Positions 26,244 through 35,171 of a stretch of DNA of 64,000 nucleotides are shown here, one piece after another. The notes under the pieces are model-generated. The model did no database searches, was not told the origin of the DNA, and was given only the letters and a program-made list of their open reading frames with translations. The translations under genes and the position numbers were made by a program. How positions within the stretch are numbered: position 1 is the stretch's first letter; every line of letters starts with the position of its first letter. Source of the stretch: Croceibacterium ferulae (GTDB lineage Bacteria > Pseudomonadota > Alphaproteobacteria > Sphingomonadales > Sphingomonadaceae); contig NZ_QZVQ01000003.1 in the NCBI RefSeq assembly GCF_003660445.1, forward strand, positions 310,001 to 374,000, written 5' to 3'.

Positions 26244-27323
26244 ATGGCCAACATCCCCTACCAGCCCGATCCCGCCCGTTATGACGGGCAGATGCCCTAT
26301 CGCCGGTGCGGCCGCAGCGGACTGGACCTGCCGGCGATCTCGCTGGGCCTGTGGCAGAATTTTGGCGGGGCCGACGTGTTCGAAACCGGCCGCGCGGTGC
26401 TGCGCCGCGCCTTCGATCGCGGGGTGACGCATTTCGATCTCGCCAACAATTACGGGCCGCCCTTCGGCTCGGCGGAGGAGAATTTCGGCCGCATCATGGC
26501 CGCCGATTTCCGCGATCACCGTGACGAGCTGATCATCTCCAGCAAGGCGGGATGGGACATGTGGCCCGGCCCCTATGGCGGCCCGTCGGGCAGCCGCAAA
26601 TATGTGATCGCCAGCTGCGACCAGAGCCTGCAGCGCATGGGCCTGGATTATGTCGACATCTTCTATTCGCACCGGGTGGACGAGAGCACCCCGCTGGAAG
26701 AGACGATGGGCGCGCTGGCGCAACTGCATGCACAGGGCAAGGCGCTGTATGTCGGCATCTCCTCCTACAGCCCGGAGCTGACGCGGGCCGCCGCGGCGAT
26801 CCTGGCGGAGCACAAGGTGCCGCTGCTGATCCACCAGCCCAGCTATTCGCTGCTGAACCGCTGGATCGAGGGAGGGTTGCTGGACACGCTGGAGGATCTG
26901 GGCACCGGCTGCATCGCCTTCTCCCCGCTGGCGCAGGGGATGCTGACGGACAAGTACCTGGCCGGCGTGCCGGAAGGCTCACGCGCCACCAAGGGCCGAT
27001 CCTTGCGCGAAGGTTTCCTGTCGGAGGACAATCTGGCGCGCATCCGCAAGCTGGCGGACATCGCCGCGGCGCGCGGGCAGAGCCTGGCGCAGATGGCCAT
27101 CGCCTGGGTCCTGCGCGACCCGCGCGTGACCAGCGCCCTGATCGGCGCGCGCAATGTGGAGCAGCTCGACAACAGCCTGGATGCTGTCAAGCGGCTCGAC
27201 TTCGCAGAGGACGAGCTGGCCGCGATCGACGCTGCGGTGGCGGAGGGCGGGATCAACCTGTGGGAGGTGTCATCGCGCATCACCGAAGTGCCGCCCGCCG
27301 GCGGCGTGCCGCTGGCGAAGTAG
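26244..27323 (+). CDS. Aldo/keto reductase, YghZ/GpR-like (L-glyceraldehyde 3-phosphate reductase type)
   Basis: A 359-residue NADPH-dependent reductase of the AKR14-like branch. The catalytic tetrad is visible as Asp and Tyr in HFDLANNYGPPFG, Lys in IISSKAGWDMWPGPYG and His in DIFYSHRVDE; ALIGARNVEQLDNSL is the cofactor-phosphate region. E. coli YghZ reduces L-glyceraldehyde 3-phosphate and various aldehydes, so it may handle aldehydes or sugars here. It is divergent from the alpha-glucuronidase across an operator-bearing region. The nearest AGGAG is 16 bases before the ATG, so initiation is probably not driven by a strong ribosome binding site. Confidence 0.92.
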   Translation: MANIPYQPDPARYDGQMPYRRCGRSGLDLPAISLGLWQNFGGADVFETGRAVLRRAFDRGVTHFDLANNYGPPFGSAEENFGRIMAADFRDHRDELIISSKAGWDMWPGPYGGPSGSRKYVIASCDQSLQRMGLDYVDIFYSHRVDESTPLEETMGALAQLHAQGKALYVGISSYSPELTRAAAAILAEHKVPLLIHQPSYSLLNRWIEGGLLDTLEDLGTGCIAFSPLAQGMLTDKYLAGVPEGSRATKGRSLREGFLSEDNLARIRKLADIAAARGQSLAQMAIAWVLRDPRVTSALIGARNVEQLDNSLDAVKRLDFAEDELAAIDAAVAEGGINLWEVSSRITEVPPAGGVPLAK

Positions 27324-27379
27324 GGGGCGCGGCCTGCCGGCTGCTTGACAACCGACGGGGGCTGTATGAGCATCCGGCC

Positions 27380-28534
27380 ATGCTTGCTCCCGTGCTGCTC
27401 CTCATGGCGCAAGCCGCCTCCGCCGCCCCGGCCTCAGCGCCGGCGGACGAGATCGTCGTCGTCGGCCAACGGATCGAGGAGGAGCTGGCCACCTGCCTCG
27501 CACGCAGCTGCCCGCCCAAGGAAGAGATCGAGCTGTCGCTCCAACTCTCCGTGAACCAGTTCGCCAGCGGGCGCTACACGGATGCGCGCAATACCTTGCA
27601 ACGCGCGATCCGCCGCAATCGCGACCATGCGGCCGAGCTGCCCGGGCCGGTATCGATGATGTACGCCACCCTGGCATCCGTTGCGGAGCATCAAGGCGAC
27701 CCGCGCTTGTGGCGCCAGTCAGCGCGGAACAATGTGGAGGTGCTGCGCCAGCATGTGGGCGAGAGCCACGTGGCGACGCTGGGGCAGGAACTGGCCTTTG
27801 CTGACAGCATGGTCGGCCTGGGGACGCTGGATTCCGCAGGCGCGCTGTACCGGGCTGTCCAGCGCAAGGCTGCGGATAGCGGCAACGCACAGTTCGCTGC
27901 CGGTGCGGCATTCCGCCGCGCGTGGCTGGCGCTGTTGCAGGAGCATGACCGGGATGCCTTGCGCCTGGCGGACGAGGCTGTCGGCCTTGCCGGTGCCGAC
28001 GACCGGCTGATGCGGGACTTGCGCGAGATCCTCCGAACACGGATCGCGGTCCGCGAAGGGGACAATGACGCGGTCGATGCGCTGGCCACCCGGTTGCGAC
28101 AGGCCGCGACGGACCCTCCGCGCCTGCTGTTCGCATCCGGGTACGAGGACATCAATGCGGACGATACCGTGGAGGTGAACCGCTTCATCGATTCGGACCT
28201 GCGGCTGGCCGATGTGGGTTACTGGATCCGGCCGGACGGGCGGACCGCGGATATCGAGATCCTGCGCAATAACGGGCTTGGCCAATGGGCGCCCGGCATC
28301 CTGCGCCAGATCAGGAGCCGTCGCTATGTCCCGTTCGACGGGGCGGCGGGCAATCCGGGCCTTTACCGGATCGAGCGTTTCACGGTGCGGGCCACCAAGG
28401 GGGACGTGACCGGCTCCCACATCGAACAGCGGCGGGGCGACCTGACGATCCATGTCGTCGACCTCACCGAAACGGAGGCGATGGGCGAGGCGCATCGCCG
28501 GCGCCTGCGCGAGGCGGCGGCACCGGTCGGCTGA
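27380..28534 (+). CDS. Exported TPR-like protein with TonB C-terminal-like domain
   Basis: A 384-residue protein starting with a short signal peptide (MLAPVLLLMAQAASA). DEIVVVGQRIEEEL directly after it resembles the N-terminal box seen before plugs of TonB-linked proteins. Residues about 60-240 are helical and repeat-like (NQFASGRYTDARNTLQRAI, GTLDSAGALYRAVQ), suggesting TPRs. Residues about 275-325 (VGYWIRPDGRTADIEILRNN ... IRSRRYVPFDG) match the pattern of the TonB C-terminal domain. It may act as a periplasmic energy-transducer-like partner for TonB receptors, but has no anchor typical of TonB, so this is tentative. It is convergent with GH43. Confidence 0.72.
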   Translation: MLAPVLLLMAQAASAAPASAPADEIVVVGQRIEEELATCLARSCPPKEEIELSLQLSVNQFASGRYTDARNTLQRAIRRNRDHAAELPGPVSMMYATLASVAEHQGDPRLWRQSARNNVEVLRQHVGESHVATLGQELAFADSMVGLGTLDSAGALYRAVQRKAADSGNAQFAAGAAFRRAWLALLQEHDRDALRLADEAVGLAGADDRLMRDLREILRTRIAVREGDNDAVDALATRLRQAATDPPRLLFASGYEDINADDTVEVNRFIDSDLRLADVGYWIRPDGRTADIEILRNNGLGQWAPGILRQIRSRRYVPFDGAAGNPGLYRIERFTVRATKGDVTGSHIEQRRGDLTIHVVDLTETEAMGEAHRRRLREAAAPVG

Positions 28535-28583
28535 GGGCCGGAAGGAGGTGGCGCATGCCGGCACCACCCCCGCTCGACTGCGC

Positions 28584-29669
28584 CTACTTGAACGGGCTGA
28601 TCGTGCGGATCGTGCCATCCGGGTTGTAGGTCAGCTCCGTCACCTTCACGTTGCGCAGGCGCGTCTGGCCGGACAGCTGCGTGTCGGCATAGAACAGCCA
28701 CCACTTGCCGCCCTGCTCCACGATGGAATGGTGCGTGGTCCAGCCTTCCACCGGCTCCAGGATGCGGCCGCGATAGGTGAAGGGGCCATAGGGGGAATCG
28801 CCGGTGGCATAGACCAGGTAATGCGTGTCCCCGGTCGAGTAGCTGAGATAGTACTTGCCGTTATATTTGTGCATCCACGCCGCCTCGAAGAAGCGGCGGT
28901 CGGTGTCGCCGCCCAGGATCGGCTTGCCCGCCTCGTCCAGGATCTGCACATCGCGCGGGGCTTCGGAGAAGGTCTTCATGCCGCCATCCATGCGCGCGAT
29001 CTTGGGCATCAGGGCCGGCTGGTCGGGCTGCTCCAGATCGGTCTTCGATCCGTTCGCCTGGTAATTGCCGGTGGCCCAGCGTTGCAGCTGGCCGCCCCAG
29101 ATGCCGCCGAAATACATGTAGGAGGCGCCGTCATCATCGGTGAAAACGGCCGGGTCGATGGAGAAGCTGCCGGGGATCGGCTGCGGATCGGGCGTGAACG
29201 GGCCGGTCGGGCTGTCGGAGGTGGCGACGCCGATGCGGAACACGCCCTGCTTGTCCTTGGCCGGGAAGTAGAGGTAGTAGGTGCCGTTCTTGAACGCCGC
29301 GTCGGGCGCCCACATCTGGCGGGCCGCCCACGGCACCTGATCCACGTCCAGCGCCACCGGATGCACCGTAACCGGCGCGCCGACCCGATCCATGGAGAGG
29401 ACGCGGTAGTCGCGCATTTCGAAATGGCTGCCCAGATCGTCTTCCGGCGTGGGGCCGTCGATGTCGTGGCTGGCATAGATGTACATCCGCCCGTCGAACA
29501 CATGGGCGGACGGGTCGGCGGTGTAGATCTCGCTCACCAGCGGTTGCGAGAGATATTCCCGGCCATCGGAGGAGCGCGCCTCGCCCTCGGCCGCCTGTTC
29601 CGGGGCGGAGGTGCAGGCGGCGGCGCACAGGATGGTGGACGCCAGCACGGCGGCACGAAGCAGTTTCAT
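28584..29669 (-). CDS. GH43 family glycosidase (beta-xylosidase/arabinofuranosidase), probable lipoprotein
   Basis: A 361-residue five-bladed-propeller glycosidase. GGAGAGGA is 7 bases before the ATG. The leader ends in CAAACTS with Cys19 as a possible lipidation site, so it is probably membrane-anchored in the periplasm. The GH43 triad is Asp52 in IYTADPSAHVFDG (base), Asp in SFSIDPAVFTDDDG and Glu in DRRFFEAAWMHKY (acid). It removes xylose or arabinose units from xylo-oligosaccharides. An operator lies 28 bases upstream of the ATG. Start and direction put it just downstream of, but separately promoted from, the GH3 gene. Confidence 0.92.
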   Translation of the reverse strand: MKLLRAAVLASTILCAAACTSAPEQAAEGEARSSDGREYLSQPLVSEIYTADPSAHVFDGRMYIYASHDIDGPTPEDDLGSHFEMRDYRVLSMDRVGAPVTVHPVALDVDQVPWAARQMWAPDAAFKNGTYYLYFPAKDKQGVFRIGVATSDSPTGPFTPDPQPIPGSFSIDPAVFTDDDGASYMYFGGIWGGQLQRWATGNYQANGSKTDLEQPDQPALMPKIARMDGGMKTFSEAPRDVQILDEAGKPILGGDTDRRFFEAAWMHKYNGKYYLSYSTGDTHYLVYATGDSPYGPFTYRGRILEPVEGWTTHHSIVEQGGKWWLFYADTQLSGQTRLRNVKVTELTYNPDGTIRTISPFK

Positions 29670-29696
29670 TGATTGTCCTCTCCAGGATGTATTTTG

Positions 29697-29710
29697 CGAT
29701 AACGCTATCA
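29697..29710 (-). promoter_or_regulatory. LacI-type operator upstream of GH43
   Basis: Minus-strand TGATAGCGTTATCG, one mismatch from TGNTANCGNTANCA. TTGCGC, a possible -35 box, ends 15 bases upstream, placing the operator over the -10 region. Confidence 0.6.
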
Positions 29711-29734
29711 TGGTCGCGGCCGGCGGCGCAAGGC

Positions 29735-32116
29735 TCAGCCGACCTCCAGCACCGCGGTCTGCAGATTGACCGAGTCCGCACCGGTCATGATGTCGAACCG
29801 GCCCGGTTCGACCACCTCGCGCATGTCGATGTCCCACATGGTAAAGGTGCGGCGGTCCAGCGTGAAGCGCACCGTGCGCCGTTCGCCCGGCGCCAGGGTC
29901 ACCCGCTCGAACCCTTTCAGCTCCTTGATCGGCCTGGTGACGGATGCGACCTGGTCATGAACATAGAGCTGCACCACCTCGTCGCCCGCTCGCGTGCCGG
30001 TGTTGCGCACATCGACCTCCACCTGCACCGTGCCGGCCAAGCCGATTGCTTGCGCCGACAGACGTGGCGGCGACAGTTCGAACGTGGTGTAGCTGAGCCC
30101 GTGGCCGAAGGGGAACAGCGGCGCGGTCGTGTCGAACAGGTAGCCGCGCCCGACCGAAGGCTTGCTGTTGTAGAACAGCGGCAGCTGCCCTTCGTTTCGC
30201 GCCACCGTGACCGGCAGCTTGGCCCCGGGATTGACGTCGCCGAACAGCGCGTCGGCAATGGCGGTGCCGCCCTCCTGCCCGGGGTACCAGCATTCCAGCA
30301 GCGCATTGGCGCGGGCGGCGATGGCGGGCCAGCTGGGCGGGCGGCCATTGATGGCGCACACGACCACCGGCTTGCCCAGCGCATGCAGCGCATCGAACAG
30401 CTCGTTTTGTTCGCCCACGATGTCGATATCGGTGCGGTCGCCCAGATGGTTCCTGGCGAAGCCTTCGCGACTGGTCTGCTCCGTATCGCCGATCGCAAGC
30501 ACGATCAGGTCGGCACCACGCGCCGCCTCCACCGCTTCGGCGATCATGCGGCGGTTCTCCGCCGGATCGGCCAGCAGCACCTCGCTTTCGGAGCGGTCTT
30601 CCGTCTGGGTGATGCGCACGCCTTGCGCCACGATCAGCCGTTCGGCGGGCAGGCGGGCGCGCAAGGCATCGGCCAGCGTCACCACCTGCCGCGGCGCGCC
30701 GGAATAGCCGCCCAGCCGGGCGACCTGCGCGTTCGGGCCGATCAACGCGACCGTACCTGCACGCGACTGGTCCAGCGGCAGCGTGCCGTCATTGGTCAGC
30801 AGGCACAGCGACTTGCGCGCCGCCTCCAGCGCCAGGGCGCGGCCTTCAGCATTGCCGGTAACGCGCTGCGCCTCCGCCAGATCGGCATAGGGGTTCTCGA
30901 ACATGCCGGCGCGGAATTTCAGCCGCAGCATGCGCGCGCAGGCCTGGTCGACCGCGGCCTCCGCCACGCGGCCGTCGCGCACCTGTTCCACCAGCGTGCG
31001 GAACGCCTCGCCATCGGGCAGTTCCGAATCCACGCCCGCGGCCAGCGCAAGCCGGGCCGCGCCCTCCTTGTCCGCCGCGACATGGTGGATGCTGGCAAGC
31101 TCCGTCACCCCGCCATAATCGCTGACGATGGCCCCATCGAAGCCCCATTCACCGCGCAGGATATCGCCCAGCAGCCAGCGATTGGCATGGCTCGGCACGC
31201 CGTCCAGCTCGTTGTAGGACGGCATGACAGCGGCCAGCCCGGTGCGTTCCACCACGGCGCGGAAGGGCGGGAAGAAGAACTCGCGCAGCTCCCGCTCCGC
31301 CAGCGGGGCGGGGCCGATATTGTTGCCGGCCTGCGGCTGGCCATGGCCGGTCATGTGCTTCAGCGTGGTGAAGACGTGGCCGGGCGCCAGCGTGCTGCCT
31401 TCGCCCTGCAAGCCGATCACGCTGGCGACGCCCATCTCGCCGCACAGATAGGGATCCTCGCCGAAGGTCTCCTCGATCCGGCCCCAGCGCGGGTCGCGCG
31501 CGATATCGACGACCGGCGACAGGGTCAGGTGAGCGCCATGCGCGCGCACCTCCAGCCCGGTCTGCCGCTGCACCCGGCGCATCATGTCGCGGTCGAATGT
31601 GCCGGCCAGCCCGATTGCCTGTGGGAACATGGTGGCGTCCGGCGCCATGTAGCCGTGCAGCGATTCCTCGTGGAACAGCACGGGGATGCCCAGCCGCGTC
31701 TCTTCCGCCGCCCAGCGCTGCACCGCATTGACGAAATTGACCGTCGATTCCGCCCCACGCCAGCGCGCGCCTGTGCCGCCGGCGACCTCTGCCACCTCCG
31801 GCCCGCCGCGCCGGTCGGACGGGCGGGTGACCTGGCCGATACCGTGGGGATAGGCGCGGCTGGCCTTGCGGGCGTCGAAGTCCAGCGCGCCATCGCGCAT
31901 GATCTCCGACTTGGCGGCCCATAGGGCGATGATCTGGCCGACCTTCTCCTCCAGCGTCATGCGAACCAGCAGGTCGCGCACGCGCAGGTCGATGGGTGCG
32001 GTCGGGTCGCGATAAAGCGGGCGGTCGCTGCCTTGCGCAAAGGCGGCTGGCGTGATCCCGATGGCGGACGCGCTGGCCAGCAGGCACAGTGCCCGGCGGC
32101 GGCTGATATTGGTCAT
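29735..32116 (-). CDS. GH3 beta-xylosidase/beta-glucosidase, Tat-exported
   Basis: A 793-residue glycosidase with a twin-arginine leader (SRRRALCLLASASAIG). GGGAGAGG precedes the ATG at 32116. Domain order is GH3 N-terminal TIM barrel (HEESLHGYMAPDATMFPQ, KHMTGHGQPQAG, nucleophile Asp333 in GAIVSDYGGV), alpha/beta sandwich (VALIGPNAQVARLGGYSGAP), then a fibronectin-type III C-terminal domain (FGHGLSYTTFELS). It releases terminal xylose or glucose. The HEESLHG and SDY motifs are common in bacterial beta-xylosidases, and the context favours xylosidase, which is inference. It is divergent from the LacI regulator with a palindromic operator between them. Confidence 0.93.
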   Translation of the reverse strand: MTNISRRRALCLLASASAIGITPAAFAQGSDRPLYRDPTAPIDLRVRDLLVRMTLEEKVGQIIALWAAKSEIMRDGALDFDARKASRAYPHGIGQVTRPSDRRGGPEVAEVAGGTGARWRGAESTVNFVNAVQRWAAEETRLGIPVLFHEESLHGYMAPDATMFPQAIGLAGTFDRDMMRRVQRQTGLEVRAHGAHLTLSPVVDIARDPRWGRIEETFGEDPYLCGEMGVASVIGLQGEGSTLAPGHVFTTLKHMTGHGQPQAGNNIGPAPLAERELREFFFPPFRAVVERTGLAAVMPSYNELDGVPSHANRWLLGDILRGEWGFDGAIVSDYGGVTELASIHHVAADKEGAARLALAAGVDSELPDGEAFRTLVEQVRDGRVAEAAVDQACARMLRLKFRAGMFENPYADLAEAQRVTGNAEGRALALEAARKSLCLLTNDGTLPLDQSRAGTVALIGPNAQVARLGGYSGAPRQVVTLADALRARLPAERLIVAQGVRITQTEDRSESEVLLADPAENRRMIAEAVEAARGADLIVLAIGDTEQTSREGFARNHLGDRTDIDIVGEQNELFDALHALGKPVVVCAINGRPPSWPAIAARANALLECWYPGQEGGTAIADALFGDVNPGAKLPVTVARNEGQLPLFYNSKPSVGRGYLFDTTAPLFPFGHGLSYTTFELSPPRLSAQAIGLAGTVQVEVDVRNTGTRAGDEVVQLYVHDQVASVTRPIKELKGFERVTLAPGERRTVRFTLDRRTFTMWDIDMREVVEPGRFDIMTGADSVNLQTAVLEVG

Positions 32117-32136
32117 GACCTCTCCCTGGTCGAATT

Positions 32137-32150
32137 TGTTAGCGCTAACG
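32137..32150. promoter_or_regulatory. LacI-type operator between GH3 and the LacI regulator
   Basis: TGTTAGCGCTAACG contains the perfect 12-base palindrome GTTAGCGCTAAC. It lies 21 bases before the GH3 start. On the minus strand a consensus TTGACA box (32175-32170) lies 19 bases upstream, so the site overlaps the -10 region of the GH3 promoter. The position also permits autoregulation of the regulator. Confidence 0.72.
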
Positions 32151-32232
32151 AACAGGCTGGGCGGACATGTGTCAAGGGGTGCAGGCAGCTTGCCCATTGC
32201 CACGCCTGCCGGATCGTGACAGCAGCTTTCAC

Positions 32233-33291
32233 ATGGTGAAAACCTCCCGCCGCCAGCGCTCCGCCCCCACGATCATCGATGTCGCCAAGCGCGCGGGCGT
32301 GTCGCCCATGACCGTGTCGCGCGTCATCAATGGCGAAAACAATGTGCGGCCGGCTACCCGCGAACTGGTCAACAGCGCGATCAGCGCGCTGAACTACGCG
32401 CCCAATCCGGCGGCCCGCAGCCTGGCAGGCGCGGGGCAGAGCCGGATCGGCCTGCTCTATTCCAACCCCAGCGCCGGCTATCTCAGCGAATTCCTCGTCG
32501 GCAGCCTGGACCAGGCCAGCCGGCGTGACGTGCAGCTGATCGTGGAACGGTGCGAGCCCGGCGATCACGAGATCGAGGTGGCGCGCCACCTGATCGAATC
32601 GGGTGTGGACGGCATCCTGCTGCCGCCGCCGCTATGCGATTCGCCGGCCCTGCTCCGGCTGCTGGCGGAAGAACAGGTGCGCGCCGTGCTGGTCGGCAGC
32701 GCGGTGCCGCCGGCCGGGCAGCTGGCCGTCAGCATCGACGATTGCCAGGCCGCCTATGCCATGACGCGGCATCTGCTGGGTTTGGGGCACCGGCGCATCG
32801 GCTTCATCAAGGGCAATCCCACGCTGAAGGCCAGCGCGCATCGCTATGCCGGCTATTGCTCCGCGCTGGAGGATGCCGAGGTGGTCCTGGATCTGGAGCT
32901 GGTGGCGCCGGGGCTGTTCACCTATCGCTCCGGCCTGGATGCGGCCGAGCAGCTGCTGGACCTGGCCGACGCGCCCACCGCGATCTTTGCCGGCAATGAC
33001 GACATGGCCGCCGCCAGCGTGGCCGTGGCGCACCGCCGCGGGCTGGACGTGCCGGGCGACCTGACCGTCTGCGGGTTCGACGACACCACGCTGGCGACCA
33101 CCATCTGGCCGGAACTGACCACCATCCACCAGCCGATCGCCGACATGAGCCGCGCGGCGGTGGACCTGCTGGTCAGCGCCATCCGCCAGCAATCGCCGCC
33201 CGATCAGCGGCACTGCGTGCTGGATTACACGCTGATCCGCCGCCAGTCCGACGCGCCGCCCCGCCGCAGGCCGCATTCGGCCCATCCATGA
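32233..33291 (+). CDS. LacI/GalR family transcriptional regulator (xylan locus)
   Basis: A 352-residue regulator. The N-terminal helix-turn-helix TIIDVAKRAGVSPMTVSRVI and the hinge NYAPNPAARSLAGAG are typical of the family; the rest is the periplasmic-binding-protein-like effector domain ending with the DTTLATTIWPELTTIHQP segment. It presumably represses from sites close to TGTTAGCGNTAACA, eight of which occur only in this locus, and an oligosaccharide, xylose or a xylose acid is the likely inducer. It is divergent from GH3 and is followed, 75 bases after its stop, by xylonate dehydratase. It is the only LacI-type regulator in the window, so the pairing with these sites is strong but still inferred. 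Confidence 0.93.
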   Translation: MVKTSRRQRSAPTIIDVAKRAGVSPMTVSRVINGENNVRPATRELVNSAISALNYAPNPAARSLAGAGQSRIGLLYSNPSAGYLSEFLVGSLDQASRRDVQLIVERCEPGDHEIEVARHLIESGVDGILLPPPLCDSPALLRLLAEEQVRAVLVGSAVPPAGQLAVSIDDCQAAYAMTRHLLGLGHRRIGFIKGNPTLKASAHRYAGYCSALEDAEVVLDLELVAPGLFTYRSGLDAAEQLLDLADAPTAIFAGNDDMAAASVAVAHRRGLDVPGDLTVCGFDDTTLATTIWPELTTIHQPIADMSRAAVDLLVSAIRQQSPPDQRHCVLDYTLIRRQSDAPPRRRPHSAHP

Positions 33292-33311
33292 CTTGCACTC
33301 TGCCGCCGGCA

Positions 33312-33325
33312 TGTTAGCGATAACA
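33312..33325 (+). promoter_or_regulatory. LacI-type operator upstream of xylonate dehydratase
   Basis: TGTTAGCGATAACA matches TGNTANCGNTANCA at every fixed position. TTGCAC (33293-33298), just after the regulator's stop codon, is a -35 candidate exactly 13 bases upstream, so the operator overlaps the -10 region. It lies 41 bases before the xylD start. Confidence 0.72.
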
Positions 33326-33366
33326 GCATAAGGGCGCGGAGAGGCGCCCGGCAGGAGAGTAATTGT

Positions 33367-35148
33367 ATGGAACGCCGGCCCGTTCGCCCCTTCCGTTCGC
33401 GCGACTGGTTCGCCGCACCGCACCGATCCGACATGGCCGCGCTCTATCTGGAGCGGTTCATGAATTACGGCCTGACGCCGGAGGAGCTGCAGGCGGGCAA
33501 GCCGATCATCGGCATCGCGCAATCGGGCAGCGACCTGTCCCCCTGCAACCGCATCCATGTGGATCTGGCCAAGCGGGTGCGCGACGGGATCATCTCCGCC
33601 GGTGGCATTCCCATCGAATTTCCGACGCTGCCGATCTTCGAGAACTGCCGCCGGCCATCCGCCGCGCTGGACCGCAACCTGGCGGCCATGACGTTGACCG
33701 AAACGCTGTACGGCTATCCGCTGGATGCCGTGGTGCTGACCACCGGCTGCGACAAGACCACGCCGGCGGGCATCATGGCGGCGATCACCGTCAACATCCC
33801 GGCCATCGTCCTGTCCGGCGGGCCGATGCTGGATGGCTGGCACGAAGGCGAGCTGGTGGGATCGGGCACGGTGATCTGGCGCAGCCGGCGCAAGCTGGCC
33901 GCCGGCGAGATCGACGAGGAGGAGTTCCTGCGCCGCGCGACCGACAGCGCGCCGTCACCCGGCCATTGCAACACCATGGGCACGGCCAGCACCATGAACG
34001 CGATCGCGGAGGCGATGGGCCTGTCGCTGCCCGGCTGCGCGGCGATCCCGGCACCCTATCGCGAACGCGGCCAAATGGCGTTCCGCACCGGCCAGCGCAT
34101 CGTGGACATGGCGTATGAGGATCTGCGCCCGCTCGACATCCTGACCCGCGGTTCGTTCCTGAACGCGATCCGCACCTGCACCGCCATCGGCGGCTCCTCC
34201 AACGCGCAGCCGCACATCAATGCGATGGCGGCCCACGCCGGCATCCCCATCAGTGCCGCCGACTGGATGGAGCATGGTTACGACCTGCCGCTGCTGGCCG
34301 ATGTGCAGCCGGCGGGCCGCTTCCTGGGCGAACGCTTCCACCGCGCGGGCGGCGTGCCGGCGATCCTGTGCGAACTGGCGGGGGCGGGGAAGCTGGACAG
34401 CGCGTGCCTGACGGTGACCGGCAGGACGATCGGGGAGAACATCGCCGGCCGCGAGGCGACCGACCGCGAGGTGATCCGCCCGTTCGACCAGCCGCTGAAG
34501 GAGACCGCCGGCTTCCTGGTGCTGAGCGGCAACCTGTTCGACTTCGCCATCATGAAGACCAGCGTCATCTCGCCGGAGTTCCGCGCCCGCTATTTGTCCG
34601 AACCCGGGCGGGAGAACCTGTACGAGGCCCGCGCCGTGGTGTTCGACGGATCGGACGATTACCACAACCGCATCAACGATCCGGCGTTGGAGATAGACGA
34701 GCGCACGATCCTGGTGATCCGCGGCTCCGGCCCGCTGGGCTGGCCCGGATCGGCGGAGGTGGTCAACATGCAGCCGCCTGATGCGCTGATCCAGCGCGGC
34801 GTGCTGACGCTGCCGACCATGGGCGACGGCCGGCAGTCGGGCACGTCGGACAGCCCCTCCATCCTCAACATCTCGCCCGAAAGCGCGGCGGGCGGGGGTT
34901 TGGCCTGGCTGCGCGATGGCGACACCATCCATATCGACCTCAATACCGGCCGCTGCGACGCACTGGTGGACGAGGCGGAGATCGCCCGGCGCCTGGCAGA
35001 GTCGCCGCCCCAGGGCGTGCCCGCCAGCAACAGCCCGTGGGAAGAGCTGTACCGCGAAAAAGTGGGACAGCTGGCGGATGGCGGGGTGCTGGACTTTGCG
35101 CTCAAATATCGTGGAATCGCGGAGCGCACTCCGCGACATAATCACTGA
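33367..35148 (+). CDS. xylD: D-xylonate dehydratase (IlvD/Edd family)
   Basis: A 593-residue enzyme that converts D-xylonate to 2-keto-3-deoxy-D-xylonate in the oxidative (Weimberg/Dahms) pathway. AGGAGAG lies upstream of the ATG. The whole sequence tracks the Caulobacter XylD as I recall it, from RSRDWF at residue 11 to the terminal PRHNH. The Fe-S cluster cysteines are Cys60 (SPCNRIH), Cys128 (TTGCDKTTPAG) and Cys201 (GHCNTMGTAS). IlvD or Edd proper are unlikely because of the YLERFMNYG and FENCRRP signatures of pentonate dehydratases; L-arabinonate is an alternative substrate. It has its own operator/promoter and is 23 bases before the sugar porter, so the two are co-transcribed. Confidence 0.94.
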   Translation: MERRPVRPFRSRDWFAAPHRSDMAALYLERFMNYGLTPEELQAGKPIIGIAQSGSDLSPCNRIHVDLAKRVRDGIISAGGIPIEFPTLPIFENCRRPSAALDRNLAAMTLTETLYGYPLDAVVLTTGCDKTTPAGIMAAITVNIPAIVLSGGPMLDGWHEGELVGSGTVIWRSRRKLAAGEIDEEEFLRRATDSAPSPGHCNTMGTASTMNAIAEAMGLSLPGCAAIPAPYRERGQMAFRTGQRIVDMAYEDLRPLDILTRGSFLNAIRTCTAIGGSSNAQPHINAMAAHAGIPISAADWMEHGYDLPLLADVQPAGRFLGERFHRAGGVPAILCELAGAGKLDSACLTVTGRTIGENIAGREATDREVIRPFDQPLKETAGFLVLSGNLFDFAIMKTSVISPEFRARYLSEPGRENLYEARAVVFDGSDDYHNRINDPALEIDERTILVIRGSGPLGWPGSAEVVNMQPPDALIQRGVLTLPTMGDGRQSGTSDSPSILNISPESAAGGGLAWLRDGDTIHIDLNTGRCDALVDEAEIARRLAESPPQGVPASNSPWEELYREKVGQLADGGVLDFALKYRGIAERTPRHNH

Positions 35149-35171
35149 CAATTCAGGAGAGGGATCTAGGA

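Noticed and set aside
33367-35148. Assignment of the dehydratase as IlvD or Edd
   Set aside because: Its N-terminal RSRDWF and FENCRRP signatures and its whole-length resemblance to Caulobacter XylD fit pentonate dehydratases better; no ilv or edd neighbours exist.
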